In this document: one piece after another, positions 17,789 to 30,000 of the stretch
Layout: every line of letters starts with the position of its first letter
Position numbering within the stretch: the first letter of the stretch is position 1
Assembly: GCA_009829735.1 (NCBI GenBank)
Contig: CM020620.1
Coordinates: forward strand, 13,203,420-13,267,419
Direction: 5' to 3'
Length of the DNA stretch: 64,000 nt
DNA from: Pyropia yezoensis
Taxonomy: Eukaryota > Rhodophyta > Bangiophyceae > Bangiales > Bangiaceae
Program-made: the position numbers and the translations under genes
The notes under the pieces: model-generated
Told to the model about the DNA's origin: nothing
Databases searched by the model: none
What the model saw: only the letters and a program-made list of their open reading frames with translations

Positions 17789-20700
17789 TCATGGTTGGCT
17801 TGCCGCTCTGCTCTGACTTGGAGCAGGGACTTCATCCCCCGACGTACGAGTGCTACGTCGGCGTATAGATATGCCCACAGTCTGGCAGTATCTACGGACC
17901 TTCTCTACTGGTAGGTCCTCTACAAACTCCCATGTGTCGGAAGTTGGTCCATACCCGAACCACCTGACTCGGAGCATGAGTCGCCCCGACTCATCATATC
18001 CGTGCCCGACAAACTTGTCGAACACCGCCTCCAATGGCTTATTGGAAGAGGTCGGCAAGGATGGGACTTTCCATGCTTGCAAAGCCCTTTCCCAAGCGGG
18101 ATCTCCCTCTGGGGGTTCGGGTGCGCGAGTCGCGTGATTCCCATTTATTGTCCGGATACCATCATCACTCTCGATGGTTAACCGACGTCCATCCGTTTTA
18201 AGGATGTGATATGGTCCCAGAGTCTTGAAGACCAATTTCCCTCCCTTATTGTCGTGGGAGTTAACATAAATCCAATCTCCAACTCGGAGCGGATCGCGAC
18301 GATGTCTGACTCGGACATCGAAGTACCTCTTGTAACGGGCTTGGGCCTTCTCCATAGTAGCCCGGACAAGGGGTATCATCTCCTCCAGTCTCTGGAGTAG
18401 GGAGGCTTTCGCCTGACTCGGTGTTTGAGTCGAAGTCTCACCCTCAGTCTGGGTGAGACGCTCCACAGCTACTGACGGAAGTCGTCGGGGGCAGACGAAG
18501 GCAAACGGTGCCTCTCCCGTACTACTATGTATCTGGGAGTTGTATGCTGTCACGAGTAGTGACGCATAACGAGCCCATGTGACTACATGGTCATGGACAT
18601 AGTGACGCAACTGGCGCACTAGAGTCCTGTTGAATCGTTCCACCTGCCCATTAGTCTGGGGATGGTAAGGGGTGGCGAAGTTCGTCTGCACCCCCAACAT
18701 CTTCATGACTCCCTGATACAGGACGGACGCAAACTGTGGTCCGTTATCCGAAAGGATAGAGTCGGGGATGCCATAACTGGCAACCCAGACGTCGAGTAAC
18801 TCACTCAGAACGTCCACGGCTGTGATATCCTTGAGTGGGGATACCCGTGTGAGCTTAGTGAAGCGATCACACATCACCAGAAGGTACTCATATCCTTCAG
18901 GTGTTCGTGGTAGTGGACCGAGTAAGTCCACTGCTATCGCTGCAACCGGCTCTGTTGCAGGAAAGAGTCTCATGGAAGAAGTCTGCCTGGACTCCATGAG
19001 TCTATTCTTTGCGCAAGTCGCGCATGCGGCTACATATCCGTACACATCAGCCACGAGTGATGGCCAATAGTACTTCTTACGTAGGGTCTGATACATTCTC
19101 GTAGACCCTGGGTGTCCACCCAACGGTGAGGAGTGCTCCCGTTGGAGGATACTCTTGCGTAACTCCTTGGGGACGACGACTTGCTTGTCCCCCTGGTATA
19201 TCCCTTACGGCAGAGTATGCCGTTGTCATTCAGGAAGAACCGAGTCGGTTGAGCCTGGTCGAGCTCCTTCCTGAGTCGTCGACAAAGTTTGTCGCTCTCC
19301 TGTGCCTGGACAAACTCATCCAAAGACACGGGTAATAATTTTGGCCATGCCAGGCATCCTCGGGTCGAGGACAGTTCCGGAGCGAGTGGTCACTGCCACA
19401 TGAGGGAGTTCCTCAGGGATAGGGGAAGTGTCTTTCCCATCCGTCGGTATGCGAGACAACGCGTCCGCAACCGCATGCTTCGGGCCTGGCCGATATTCAA
19501 CATCATAATCGAACTCAGCGAGGCAGAGTCGCCATCGATTGAGTCGGTTATTCGTACAGGCTGTAGTGGTGAGTATCCACTTCAAAGCCTTGTGGTCACA
19601 TCGAATGAGGAACTTCCTTCCTTCGATGTATGGCCGTAGCATGGAGACTGCCCATACCACGCCAAGACCCNNNNNNNNNNNNNNNNNNNNNNNNNNNNNN
19701 NNNNNNNNNNNNNNNNNNNNNNNNNNNNNNNNNNNNNNNNNNNNNNNNNNNNNNNNNNNNNNNNNNNNNNNNNNNNNNNNNNNNNNNNNNNNNNNNNNNN
19801 NNNNNNNNNNNNNNNNNNNNNNNNNNNNNNNNNNNNNNNNNNNNNNNNNNNNNNNNNNNNNNNNNNNNNNNNNNNNNNNNNNNNNNNNNNNNNNNNNNNN
19901 NNNNNNNNNNNNNNNNNNNNNNNNNNNNNNNNNNNNNNNNNNNNNNNNNNNNNNNNNNNNNNNNNNNNNNNNNNNNNNNNNNNNNNNNNNNNNNNNNNNN
20001 NNNNNNNNNNNNNNNNNNNNNNNNNNNNNNNNNNNNNNNNNNNNNNNNNNNNNNNNNNNNNNNNNNNNNNNNNNNNNNNNNNNNNNNNNNNNNNNNNNNN
20101 NNNNNNNNNNNNNNNNNNNNNNNNNNNNNNNNNNNNNNNNNNNNNNNNNNNNNNNNNNNNNNNNNNNNNNTCACCCTCAGTCTGGGTGAGACGCTCCACA
20201 GCTACTGACGGAAGTCGTCGGGGGCAGACGAAGGCAAACGGTGCCTCTCCCGTACTACTATGTATCTGGGAGTTGTATGCTGTCACGAGTAGTGACGCAT
20301 AACGAGCCCATGTGACTACATGGTCATGGACATAGTGACGCAACTGGCGCACTAGAGTCCTGTTGAATCGTTCCACCTGCCCATTAGTCTGGGGATGGTA
20401 AGGGGTGGCGAAGTTCGTCTGCACCCCCAACATCTTCATGACTCCCTGATACAGGACGGACGCAAACTGTGGTCCGTTATCCGAAAGGATAGAGTCGGGG
20501 ATGCCATAACTGGCAACCCAGACGTCGAGTAACTCACTCAGAACGTCCACGGCTGTGATATCCTTGAGTGGGGATACCCGTGTGAGCTTAGTGAAGCGAT
20601 CACACATCACCAGAAGGTACTCATATCCTTCAGGTGTTTCGTGGTAGTGGACCGAGTAAGTCCACTGCTATCGCTGCAACCGGCTCTGTTGCAGGAAAGA

Positions 20701-23513
20701 GTCTCATGGAAGAAGTCTGCCTGGACTCCATGAGTCTATTCTTTGCGCAAGTCGCGCATGCGGCTACATATCCGTACACATCAGCCACGAGTGATGGCCA
20801 ATAGTACTTCTTACGTAGGGTCTGATACATTCTCGTAGACCCTGGGTGTCCACCCAACGGTGAGGAGTGCTCCCGTTGGAGGATACTCTTGCGTAACTCC
20901 TTGGGGACGACGACTTGCTTGTCCCCCTGGGTATATCCCTTACGGCAGAGTATGCCGTTGTCATTCAGGAAGAACCGAGTCGGTTTGAGCCTGGTCGAGC
21001 TCCTTCCTGAGTCGTCGACAAAGTTTGTCGCTCTCCTGTGCCTGGACAAACTCATCCAAAGACACGGGTAATAATTTGGCCATGCCAGGCATCCTCGGGT
21101 CGAGGACAGTTCCGGAGCGAGTGGTCACTGCCACATGAGGGAGTTCCTCAGGGATAGGGGAAGTGTCTTTCCCATCCGTCGGTATGCGAGACAACGCGTC
21201 CGCAACCGCATGCTTCGGGCCTGGCCGATATTCAACATCATAATCGAACTCAGCGAGGCAGAGTCGCCATCGATTGAGTCGGTTATTCGTACAGGCTGTA
21301 GTGGTGAGTATCCACTTCAAAGCCTTGTGGTCACATCGAATGAGGAACTTCCTTCCTTCGATGTATGGCCGTAGCATGGAGACTGCCCATACCACGCCAA
21401 GACCCTCTACCTCCGTCACAGAATAGTTGTTCTGGGCGGGTGAGAGTCCCTTACTGAAATAGCCAACGGGTAAATACTCCTCCGAAGGCTGTTGTTGGAG
21501 TAAGCAACAACCGAGTTGGTCGTAACTTGCGTCCACATCAACGATGTAGTGAGCCCCCGGTCTCGGGATCGCTAACACCGGTGGGTTGCAGAGGAGCTCT
21601 CGCAACCTATCAAACGCTTCTTGCTCCGGGGGTTTGGGAGCATCCAAGCGCTTGGGCATCTTGGAACTTACCAAGTGGTTCAACGGTGCAGACACTTTGG
21701 CATAGTTCGCCACAAAGCGTCTGTATACGTTACACATACCCAGGAAGCTCCTGAGTTGTGTCTGCGTCTGGGGGAACTTCGCCCGACGGATGGCCATGAG
21801 GTTCTTCTCATTGACCAGAATGCGACCTGGCCGGACTATATGGCCGAGGTACTCCACCTCATTACTAAAGAGGTGACACTTCGTAGGTTTGAGTGTTACT
21901 CCTGCTTCACCCAACAGGGTAAACACTCTGTCCAAGTGGGACAAGTGTTCTTCGGCAGTCCCGGAGAACACAATGATATCGTCCAGATACACCAGGGCGA
22001 TCTGCCACTTGACTCCGGCAAGTATCAAGTCAATAGCACGCTGGAAAGTCGCAGGTGCATTGCAAAGCCCAAAAGGGAGCCGTGTACACTGATAAACTCC
22101 ACAGTGACACGTGAAGGTGGTCAAGTGTCTGTCCTCCTTGCGGATGGGTATCTGCCAGTACCCCGCGTTGCAGTCCAACGTGGAAAAGTACTGTGCCTCA
22201 CCGAGTGAGTCAAGGCAATCGTCCATACGGGGTAAGGGGTAACTATCCCTTACCGTCCGCTCGTTTAGCTTACGATAATCGATGCAGAACCGCATCGTGC
22301 CGTCTGACTTGGGCACCAAGACTATGGGACTGGCCCACTCACTTGAGCAAGGCTCAATGACACCCATGTCTTGCATCCGTTGGACCTGCTCTCGGGTGAG
22401 TTCCCGTGAGTCTGGTCCCATACGGTAGGGACTCAGGCGAACTGGCCTAGCCCCTGGCTTCAACACGATTCTGTGTTCGGTGGCCTTGATGAGCCCAAGG
22501 TCACCATTCCACAACTTGTGATGCTTCTGGATTAACTCATCCAGTCGTCCATGTAAACACTCCGGGATGTTCTCCCGATGTACCGTCGGCGACTTAGCCG
22601 TCGATGAACTCGATTGGTCGGCAGAGCCTGCCATTCCAATATCCTCCCATTGCTGTTGAGTCACAGCAACGACATTCCCCTCAAAGGTAGAGATCGACGC
22701 AATCTTCATGCCTCCGGGGAGTCGTCGAGGTTCCTCCGACGTGTTGAGGACCTCCACCCACCAGGTTTGGTCATCCCCACAAGTCATGGGGCCCCAAGCA
22801 ACTTGCACTTGGTGAGTATAATAGACTCGGTCCACGGGGGAAACAAGTCCATTCCCTCGAAACCGTGTGCGTACTCGCACAAAGGTCCTTGATCGGGGCG
22901 GGACTACCGTACCCTTACATACTCGTACATGGGTCGTAGAGCCTCCACCCTTGGGAGAGTTTTCCCTAGGTTGATGAGTCGTAGGGGAAACAGTCCTCCC
23001 TTTACGCAATATGGGGACAGTCTCTCCATTACGCATTCGGATTATCCCTTCCGGTCCACAGACGGCCGGGACATGGAGGTCCAGATAGTCAGTTCCCAGG
23101 AGTACGGGGACTGACATATTGGAGACTACTCCAAAGTTCACCTGCGTCTGGTAGAACCCAATGCAAACAGTCAATGCAATAGACCCAACAATGGGGAGGA
23201 GTCCCCCATTGACATCAAACATACGCCACTCGGGTGAGCCGGCGGGGCTCACATCCGTCCCCTCTGGCAATAAGTCTTGCCTAATGAGAGAGGCAGCAGA
23301 GCCTGTGTCGACTATGACACGAGAGGTAAACTCATATCCATCCTGCAGCCAGAGTCGAGCTGCGACCTGGTAGTTACTCCCTACCAGCACTGACACAATC
23401 CGACTCGGGTCGTGCTTCTGAGGAGGGGCCTTGTCCCTAGGTCTCACCCCTCGAGGTCGAGTCAGGACCTTCACTCTCCCATGGGTCGGTGAGCGTGAAG
23501 CAACCCGCTTCAT
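17789..23513 (-). CDS. pol: Pol polyprotein of element B, broken by an assembly gap
   Basis: Reads from 23513 down to 17789. Protease (VDTGSAASLI), reverse transcriptase with YLDDIIVF, RNase H (DVDASYDQLGC), integrase with an H-H-C-C zinc region (HSSPLGGH...CATC), the catalytic LSDNGPQF and NGQVERFN, and a C-terminal chromodomain (VFDKFVGHGY...LRVRWFG...DTWEFVEDL). The segment from RNase H into integrase occurs twice, on both sides of 500 Ns. Each copy has one-base homopolymer changes that break the frame, but at each such site the other copy keeps it open. The likely reality is a single intact pol gene. Expression is by -1 frameshifting from gag. Confidence 0.85.
18438..19670 (-). repeat. 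Left copy of duplicated pol segment flanking the gap
   Basis: 1233 bp, nearly identical to 20171-21405. Differences seen are single-base homopolymer indels, for example a missing G in CCTGGTATATC and an extra T in AATAATTTTGG. Read as overlapping contig ends that were not merged. Confidence 0.9.
19671..20170. other. Assembly gap (500 N)
   Basis: Exactly 500 undetermined bases, a typical placeholder size. Because the flanks duplicate each other, the real gap is probably zero or negative. Confidence 0.95.
20171..21405 (-). repeat. Right copy of duplicated pol segment flanking the gap
   Basis: 1235 bp matching 18438-19670. It carries an extra T in CGGTTTGAGCC and in GGTGTTTCGTGG, each of which shifts the pol frame. 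Confidence 0.9.
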
Positions 23514-23515
23514 TA

Positions 23516-23564
23516 CCGCTGGAGCCTTTGGGTCAGTCTTAGTCCCAGCGGCTAGGCGTTTCCC
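23516..23564 (-). promoter_or_regulatory. -1 ribosomal frameshift signal of element B
   Basis: On the minus strand GGGAAAC (23564-23558) is phased G-GGA-AAC two codons before the gag TAG. A 6-nt spacer leads to a 7-bp stem, CCGCTGG (23551-23545) with CCAGCGG (23522-23516), and a 22-nt loop. The pol frame is open from the heptamer. Stem sequence differs from family A while the geometry is kept. Confidence 0.8.
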
Positions 23565-25315
23565 TCATCCGACTCGGATGATGGAGTATCCTTGCCACTT
23601 GAGCTGGGGGAAGAGGTTTCCCCCTTCTCAAGCGTGGACTCATCCTCTGACTTAGGTTGAGTCATGGCCGTCACACGTGTGGTGTGTGGCCGGGTATCCG
23701 AATCAGTCCTCGGAATACCGAGCTTCCCAATACGAGCCAACAGGGCTCTCAAACGAACGTCCAGAGTGGGGCATTGGGCTGCCCAGTGTCCCGACTTGGA
23801 ACACTGCCAACACGGCCGATCACTCATCGACGCCGATGGCCCCGCTTTTCCCTGTGACTTATCAGGGATGGCGGCCACCATACCTTCCGTCTCTCGAGTT
23901 GAGGACGAAGGTACTGCAGGGTACGTCCGCGTGTAGGAAGGCACCCTTGCAGTTCTGCGGAAGCGACTTGCTTCCATTCCCTTAACTTCTTTCTCTCGTT
24001 CCTTCCGCTGCTCAGACATGAGCCAGCGGTACTCATCACCCTTTGTCTGGGCGATGCGTGCCAACTCCGCCAGAGTCATGGTAGGAGTATTACGCTCTCG
24101 CACAGTCGCTCGAGCTGCTCGGTGGACACCCTCCACAAAGCGTCCCTTAATGACTCCTTGGGGATATAGGAATCCACAGAGGACGTTCAGCTGACGGAGT
24201 CGTTCAGCGAACTCCCGTTCCTCTTCACCCTTAGTCTGGGTGGCGCGGTTGAACTCTTCAACCTGCACAGCCAAGGAAGCCTCGTCTGCGTGAAGACGAA
24301 GGATCCAATTAACCAACTCCAGGTAGGAGGTCACCTCACCCGGATTCCCACCATGCCGACTTGGCATGACGTTCATCACCTCGGAGCGGAGTGGCTCCTT
24401 GGTGAAGTCCTGAAGCATGAAAAACGCTTCAGCTTCAGAGACATCATTGTCATCGCAGGCTTTTGCGAACTTCCGCAAAAACTGGAAGACCTTCAGGGGT
24501 GGAGTCCCGTCCCATTCTGAACGGACCCCGAAGGATTGCGCAACGTGTTTCTTGCGCCGGCCCAGGGTACGGGCCTGGCTATTTGAGTAGGTCAACGACT
24601 TGTTGACCAACCCATATGTCTCACAGTCGAAGACATCCTTGAACAATGGATTATTCACCACGATCTTTCCTGGGACGACTCTAGTCCCAAGACGGTCCGT
24701 GTGAGTCACACGACCATGTCGAGTAAGATCTTCTTCACCCGACTTGCCACTTGCAGAGGACTCAGACTCCGAGTCCACCTCACGACGGAGAGTACGTCGA
24801 ATCTCCCGTCGCTTCTGACGCCTCGAGGCCTGCTCAGGCGGAGGGGTGCTCCCCTTCAACGCCTTCCCCACCTCCTCTCGCACGACTTGTGCGATGGCAG
24901 TCATCACCGAGTTATCCACGATACCGGATGATCCAGGTGGAGCTTGACTCGAGCTCCCACCCGGTCCTTCCGGCACCAGTCGTGGCGCGGACCCACCAAC
25001 CCGGGGTACAGAACTCCCTGTCCCGTCACCTCTGCCGGTCGGCGGTCCCATGCCGAAGTGAGTGTCGTCACTCCCCGAAGAGGTTGCCGGAGCCTGACGC
25101 TGGCTCGGCGCTCCCACCGGAGAAGGGCGAACTCCGCCCGTCTCTTCCGGTGACGGCCTGGGAAGGAACCTGGCCGACCGCCGTCGGGGTCCAACCTCTG
25201 GACCCACCACATCCGCACTGCCCGGCCTGGGTGGTACTCCGCCCGTCGGGGGAGGACTACGCTCCCCCTCCCCAGGTACACTCGGCGCAATGGGGGGGTC
25301 TCCCTCACCAGCCAT
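23552..25315 (-). CDS. gag: Gag polyprotein of element B
   Basis: 587 residues from the first ATG (MAGEGDPPIAPS); five further upstream codons are open but begin with GTG. Pro/Gly/Ser-rich N terminus, basic/acidic middle (RRQKRREIRRTLRREVDSESESS), capsid-like region with FQFLRKFAKAC, YLELVNWILRL and RLRQLNVLCGFL, then a CCHC knuckle near residue 495 (CWQCSKSGHWAAQC) and an acidic Ser-rich tail. Only two residue differences from the gag of element D were noticed, so the family has moved very recently. Confidence 0.9.
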   Translation of the reverse strand: MAGEGDPPIAPSVPGEGERSPPPTGGVPPRPGSADVVGPEVGPRRRSARFLPRPSPEETGGVRPSPVGAPSQRQAPATSSGSDDTHFGMGPPTGRGDGTGSSVPRVGGSAPRLVPEGPGGSSSQAPPGSSGIVDNSVMTAIAQVVREEVGKALKGSTPPPEQASRRQKRREIRRTLRREVDSESESSASGKSGEEDLTRHGRVTHTDRLGTRVVPGKIVVNNPLFKDVFDCETYGLVNKSLTYSNSQARTLGRRKKHVAQSFGVRSEWDGTPPLKVFQFLRKFAKACDDNDVSEAEAFFMLQDFTKEPLRSEVMNVMPSRHGGNPGEVTSYLELVNWILRLHADEASLAVQVEEFNRATQTKGEEEREFAERLRQLNVLCGFLYPQGVIKGRFVEGVHRAARATVRERNTPTMTLAELARIAQTKGDEYRWLMSEQRKEREKEVKGMEASRFRRTARVPSYTRTYPAVPSSSTRETEGMVAAIPDKSQGKAGPSASMSDRPCWQCSKSGHWAAQCPTLDVRLRALLARIGKLGIPRTDSDTRPHTTRVTAMTQPKSEDESTLEKGETSSPSSSGKDTPSSESDEGNA

Positions 25316-25609
25316 CTCCACAAGAGTCACGTGGAGTCAACCAAAACGACCAAACGGTGTCCAGAGTCGGGGATCGTCAGCTAGGGAGTTCCTAGAGCAC
25401 GTTCCACCCCTCCACCTACCACAAGGAAGGCGGTGAGGTTTCCCGAAACTCCGGGTCTCCCACCAAGGCTCACGGTGGCCAACCTCGTCACCCAGCGAAC
25501 GCTCGGAACGTAGGCGAGTCGATCGTGTCACCGGAAGTCTCGGTGCCGAAGGGGGAGAGGGGCCAACTTGGTCCCGTCTCCGGTCAAGGGAGGTACCAAA
25601 GTCGATATC

Positions 25610-25627
25610 CTCTCCCCCGCTGATCCA
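25610..25627 (-). other. Candidate primer-binding site of element B
   Basis: TGGATCAGCGGGGGAGAG, 5 nt inside the 5' LTR end, similar to element A. A TGG two nt from the LTR (TGGTGGATCAG) is an alternative start. tRNA not identified. Confidence 0.5.
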
Positions 25628-25632
25628 CCAAC

Positions 25633-26171
25633 TGTAGCAGTACTCCCAACCACCAACCCCGAGTCAGGGAAGGAAGAGGAGTATTGCCGATATCCCAACT
25701 TGGGACACCGGAAGCAAGCACCTCCACACAGCCGAACACGGAACTTGCGTGTGGTGAGCGGGTCCACTCACCAAGGCACGAACAAGATGTGTCGGAGCCA
25801 GACGGTGTTTTCTTGCTTGGCCAGCCAAGGTGGGCCCTCCCCGCCTTGCTGTCCCTCCTTATCAACCCTCCTCACACGCTCACGCAACCCCTCAAAACAC
25901 TCAGAAAATGAACCCTCAAACAAACCAATCATATCACTCCACATGCAAAGAACTCAAAGCGTAGAAATCCGTCTGGCTCCCGTGCAAAAATCCCAAGAAA
26001 CAAATACCAGCAGCATTACCCTGCTCTAGTATGTCGGAAGTCCTAGTCGAATTTCCGTCCAGAAGTCAGAAGTTTCACCATCGTGGGTCGGGTGAATTTC
26101 GACTTCCGGTCAGGTCCACTTGACCCGAATCTTCAAAGTATTGGTACCGAATTCCGGCCCAATCTCCCACA
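25633..26171 (-). repeat. 5' LTR of element B
   Basis: 539 bp, ending on its right side with the TGTGGGAG terminus and followed by the AGGAC duplication. Confidence 0.93.
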
Positions 26172-26176
26172 AGGAC
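26172..26176. repeat. Target-site duplication of element B, right copy (AGGAC)
   Basis: Identical to 14198-14202. Confidence 0.9.
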
Positions 26177-26547
26177 GATGAACTTGTCGTTTTGCTTCCC
26201 CTGCCTGCGACCGACGGGTGTGCCAAGAGCCAAGTGGTCTTCCCCGTCGACCAGTTTCGATCCGTTGTACACGACCTCGCTTTTTTCTCTGTGTCGGTGT
26301 ACCATCATCTCTCTGGAGAAGCTGTTGGTGACCTTCTGCGTCGTGAGAGTCATCAACTCCGCTACCGCTCACCGTATCGGCAGCAGAGGCTCGTCAACGC
26401 CGCAGTAGACCTGCACGAGGTGCTCGTCGATACCTGCTACAATGGCTGCGCAGCGTTTACGGCCGCACGGGCCGTCATGTCCGCGTGCGATGTCTGTAAG
26501 CAGTCGCGTTACAAACCCGGTTCGTCCATCCCTCGTCGGCAGGTAGC
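26177..26547 (+). pseudogene. Continuation of the ORF interrupted by element B
   Basis: Begins in the same frame as the ORF ending at 14202 (…GED then DELVVLLPLPATDG). About 123 codons with balanced composition: FPVDQFRSVVHDLAFFSVSV, GEAVGDLLRRESHQLRYRSP, LVNAAVDLHEVLVDTC, a cysteine pair CDVCKQSR. It then runs into the solo LTR at 26548. Sequence after the LTR (27015-27183) stays open in one frame with another Cys pair (KWRTCRPC), which may be its C terminus. Family not recognised; with the Cys/His leader it could be a transposase-like protein, but no catalytic motif was seen. Confidence 0.4.
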
Positions 26548-27014
26548 TGTGGCAAAACCCGCTCACAGTATCCTCCACCAAGTTGGTGGCAACGGTGAGG
26601 GTGTCTCTCGTAACGTTGAGAACCGGAAGAAGTGCAAGTCGCACACGCGCTGTCCCTGTTGTGGGGCAATCCCCCCACTAACAAACAAGAAGATGGTGTG
26701 TGGGCCAACAGTTTCTTGGTCGGGACGGGGAAGCAGGGCCAAGCCCTGCTGTCCCTCCCCTTATCCCCCCAGGGTCCCTCAAAATCTCGCTACTCAGAAT
26801 CTCCCACCCCGGCACCTACCCACCGGGCCACACAAAAATTCAAGGCGATAAAATGCAGGAAACCCTCAAATCCAAGTTGGATTTACTACTAAGCCAACTA
26901 TCCCTACCTTAGGTAATATGAACCCAAATGCATGGGCAGAAACGGGTCAGACGAGCTGCCTGCCGTCCCTTGCATGGCACGTGTTGCCCCCTACCTGGGG
27001 TCAACACTGCCACG
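26548..27014 (-). repeat. Diverged solo LTR of family A
   Basis: Starts TGTGGCAAAACCCG and ends ACTGCCACG, and matches the family A LTR through most of its length with many substitutions, clearly older than elements A and C. No gag or pol sequence adjoins it, and no convincing target duplication is visible (GTAGC on the left, GCAAT or GGCAA on the right). Confidence 0.85.
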
Positions 27015-30000
27015 GCAATCAAACCGCGACGACAGCGTCCACCTGGACCCACGCGTGCGCGACGGCGGTGTCGACACGTACGGCGTGCGCCCACCCCTCC
27101 CCAAGAAGCTCTCGAGCACGACAACTGGCGGGCGAGGGCCCTACACCAAGTGGCGCACGTGCAGACCGTGCGCCTCTGTCTGACCGACCCGGACCGGCGC
27201 TTCACTCGTTACCGCGTGGGTCGCGCCCTCCCGGACTCGGGTTAGACCGACCGCGACCCGCCTGGCCACCCATCGAGTCGCGACCGGTGCAGATTTGCAC
27301 CCCAGCTGACCTCGCCAGGACGGCTCGAGGCTTGTACTGGGGGCATGTACCATATCCGCAGCCCGTCCCGAATTCCGGTACTTACCGGCTTATAGCTCCC
27401 CTGGGTGGCCGGTTGATTTGGGACCGCTTGTGGCTCGCGCTTTGGGGGACTACTTTTGTTTTGCATTGCTTATGTGTCCTTGCCTTGGAGGGATCTCTGC
27501 GTTGTTTGCCATGCTCGTAGCGATCGGGGATCCGGCCTTCGCTCGGTTGACCGACTAGCATGATGTTTCGCCCTTATCTGCGACGAGGAGCACGCCGCCG
27601 CCGTCTGGCTAGCTTGCTCTGCATCGAACGTCCGGGCGATTAAGGACAGTGTTCTTTGCCTGAACGGTAATAGCTGTCGCTTTCCGCTCTTGTGGCTGGT
27701 CGGTCCCATTTCCTCATTGTCGATCGACACTTATTCCACAAAACGAGCCGATAGAGCTGTCCTGACAGCCACTCATTACAGCCCCCGCCAGATTGATGCG
27801 CCGACTGCTGCGCGTGAAAAACGTTCGCGTAGTTCTTTTCACCCGTGCACACTCTCAATCTCACCCCCGCCCAGCGGCCCGCTTCATGTCAGAGTGCTCC
27901 CACCGACGTCACGACCATCTCGTTACCATCTCATATTTTATAAAGCATTGTGTATCCACGTGGATGCCTCTGACTGGCCGAGCGCTCGCGCGCTCGACAT
28001 ATGCAAAGGAGTTGTTCATGAACGGGGGCTACACACTTGTCCACGCCGACAGCCTGTCTTTGCATGCGCCGCTGAGTGCCATTTGGGAAGGTCTAGTTGT
28101 GGCCTCCAAACACTTGAGAAATCGTAGTTGTGGTAGCGAAGCACTTGATTTCGATGTCATTTCCTCGCGCAGGGGACAAAAAAGCAAGAATATGCCACAG
28201 CCCCCCGCTCGGAGTCGCGCCGCGGTCGAAGAAATGGTGCAATAGTCACTTCTGCCCGCACAACATGGAGACACGGAACAGAAGTCGAGACATTGCCGCG
28301 TACAGTCGCCCACCTTTTGCACAACTAGGGCTTCTCAGGTCCCGGTTAAAGAACATACGAGCCACGTGTAGAGTCTTTCGTGCGGCAGAACTTGGCCCTT
28401 ATGCGGCTTTCCAGCACTCACAAGTGCAAGTATGGGCGTTTCGCTTGCTTCCGAGGGCGGCATGACCGGGCATACAATATCTTCGCGCCATACCCATGCA
28501 ATTGCTGGATGGATAACCCTCGTCCAGGCAGAGGAACGAGAACAGTGCCGGGGACAGAGATTAGGGGGGCCGAGCGGTGAGAAAACCATGTGTGCCATCG
28601 AGGCATGGGGGGGGGCATAATGGAGGCGACAGTGCGGCAGAGAGGATAGCCCTGGCGTGTGTCGGGCGTACTGCCGTCAGTCATGGGGCACGCATCCGTG
28701 CCGCAGTGACGCAGTGCAGCGCAACGGGACAGTTCTGGCTGAGGAAGCGGCAACGGCAGCAACCAGTGGGACCAGTGTCAGTGGGACAACGCGACAGCAA
28801 TTGGCTGGACGGCGTGGGAGCACGCGCACCACACACACGTGGCTGCCACGTTCAGCCCAGAGTTGATTCGACGTCCTGGGAAAAACCTACCAGATACCTT
28901 TCCGGGACAACGTCTTGTCGGTTAGCGCACAGAGAGGTGGCTCACAAATACATATGGTCGCCCCAATGTGTCATAGGACGTTTCGGACCTGAGGACCTTT
29001 TCCTCATGTCGTTTTTCCGGTCCTCGGAGGTGTGGCAGTCTGCAGGTCGAATAAAAGCAGGGTTGATATATTTTGCGAAAGCATCCATCGATAGTAAAAA
29101 CATGCGATAATTATTGAAAATGTTTCTGATAGTTATCGCCCAGGAACCACGTGTTAGGATGACAGCAATGAATTAACCAGGATGACAGCAATGAATTAAC
29201 CACGTCGTGCCCAACTCGAGCCGCCTGACGAGCTGCGGACACGGCTTTCGGAAAAGGCGTAGAGCCTAAATTGGGCCGCGTAGTACGCAGGCGGCGGAGA
29301 ACGTGCCGCGTGGGGCGGCCGCACCCGCCGTGTACAGAACGCCGCGGAGGATGTGAAGTCCTAGTCGGCGTACGTAGCTCCTATCGTCCTCGTGGTGTGG
29401 GTCAGGATCTTGGCTGGGCACGCTGCCGTACTGTATCGCGGCTACGTACACAGTTCCGAAGACGACGACAGGGTGCGGCACTGCCGCGTGATCAGGCGGT
29501 CCGGTCTGGTCTGTTGGGCCTCCGAGCCGACACGTGGTGGAACACGTGGACGTCTGATAATCATTATCGTTCCGGTTCTCCTGAACGTTATTCTCTTCTG
29601 ATAATTTACTCGATAATTTTTGACTCAGTAATTATCGCCTCAACCCTGAATAAAAGGCGGCAGTCTAGTGGTGAAGTCCGGGGGGTCTGGATCACGAAGA
29701 TCGGAACGCGTGGTCGCCAAGCTCCATCCTCCAATGAACGTCTGCCACGTTGATTCCTAAATTAAGCCCTCGAAATGGTCGAAACGCCTGTTGATGGCTG
29801 TGCCCTAAGGCTGTCCACATCCTAAATATATGCAGGGCTTCGCTAATTATTTCGGACGCTGTTTTCTTTGTCGTGCTGGTAACTAATTCGGGCGCTTTGC
29901 GACTGCGCGGCGTCGCGCGCATGCACAAGCAGCCCACCTAAGACGGCGCCAACACCACCTCCGCGTCAACCTGCACCCCCTTGCCGATCCTCCCCGCTTA

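Larger units (their letters stand above)
14203..26171 (-). mobile_element. Element B: complete Ty3/Gypsy chromovirus of a second family
   Basis: Bounded by 539-bp LTRs and an AGGAC duplication, with gag and pol on the minus strand and an antisense ORF on the plus strand next to the 3' LTR. The LTRs differ at only two positions that I can see, so insertion is recent. The stated length of 11.97 kb is inflated by a 500-N gap and a duplicated ~1.23-kb segment (18438-19670 and 20171-21405); the true element is probably about 10.2 kb. It inserted within an ORF whose two halves rejoin in frame across the duplication. Confidence 0.95.

Noticed and set aside
19671-20170. True tandem duplication of pol in element B
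   Set aside because: The 500-N placeholder and homopolymer-only differences point to unmerged contig ends.
26548-27016. Target duplication for the solo LTR
   Set aside because: GTAGC on the left does not match GCAAT or GGCAA on the right at any reasonable LTR end.
29104-29640. Possible MITE with GCGATAATTA termini
   Set aside because: Only about 11 bp of inverted similarity and no target duplication; AT-rich sequence gives such matches by chance.
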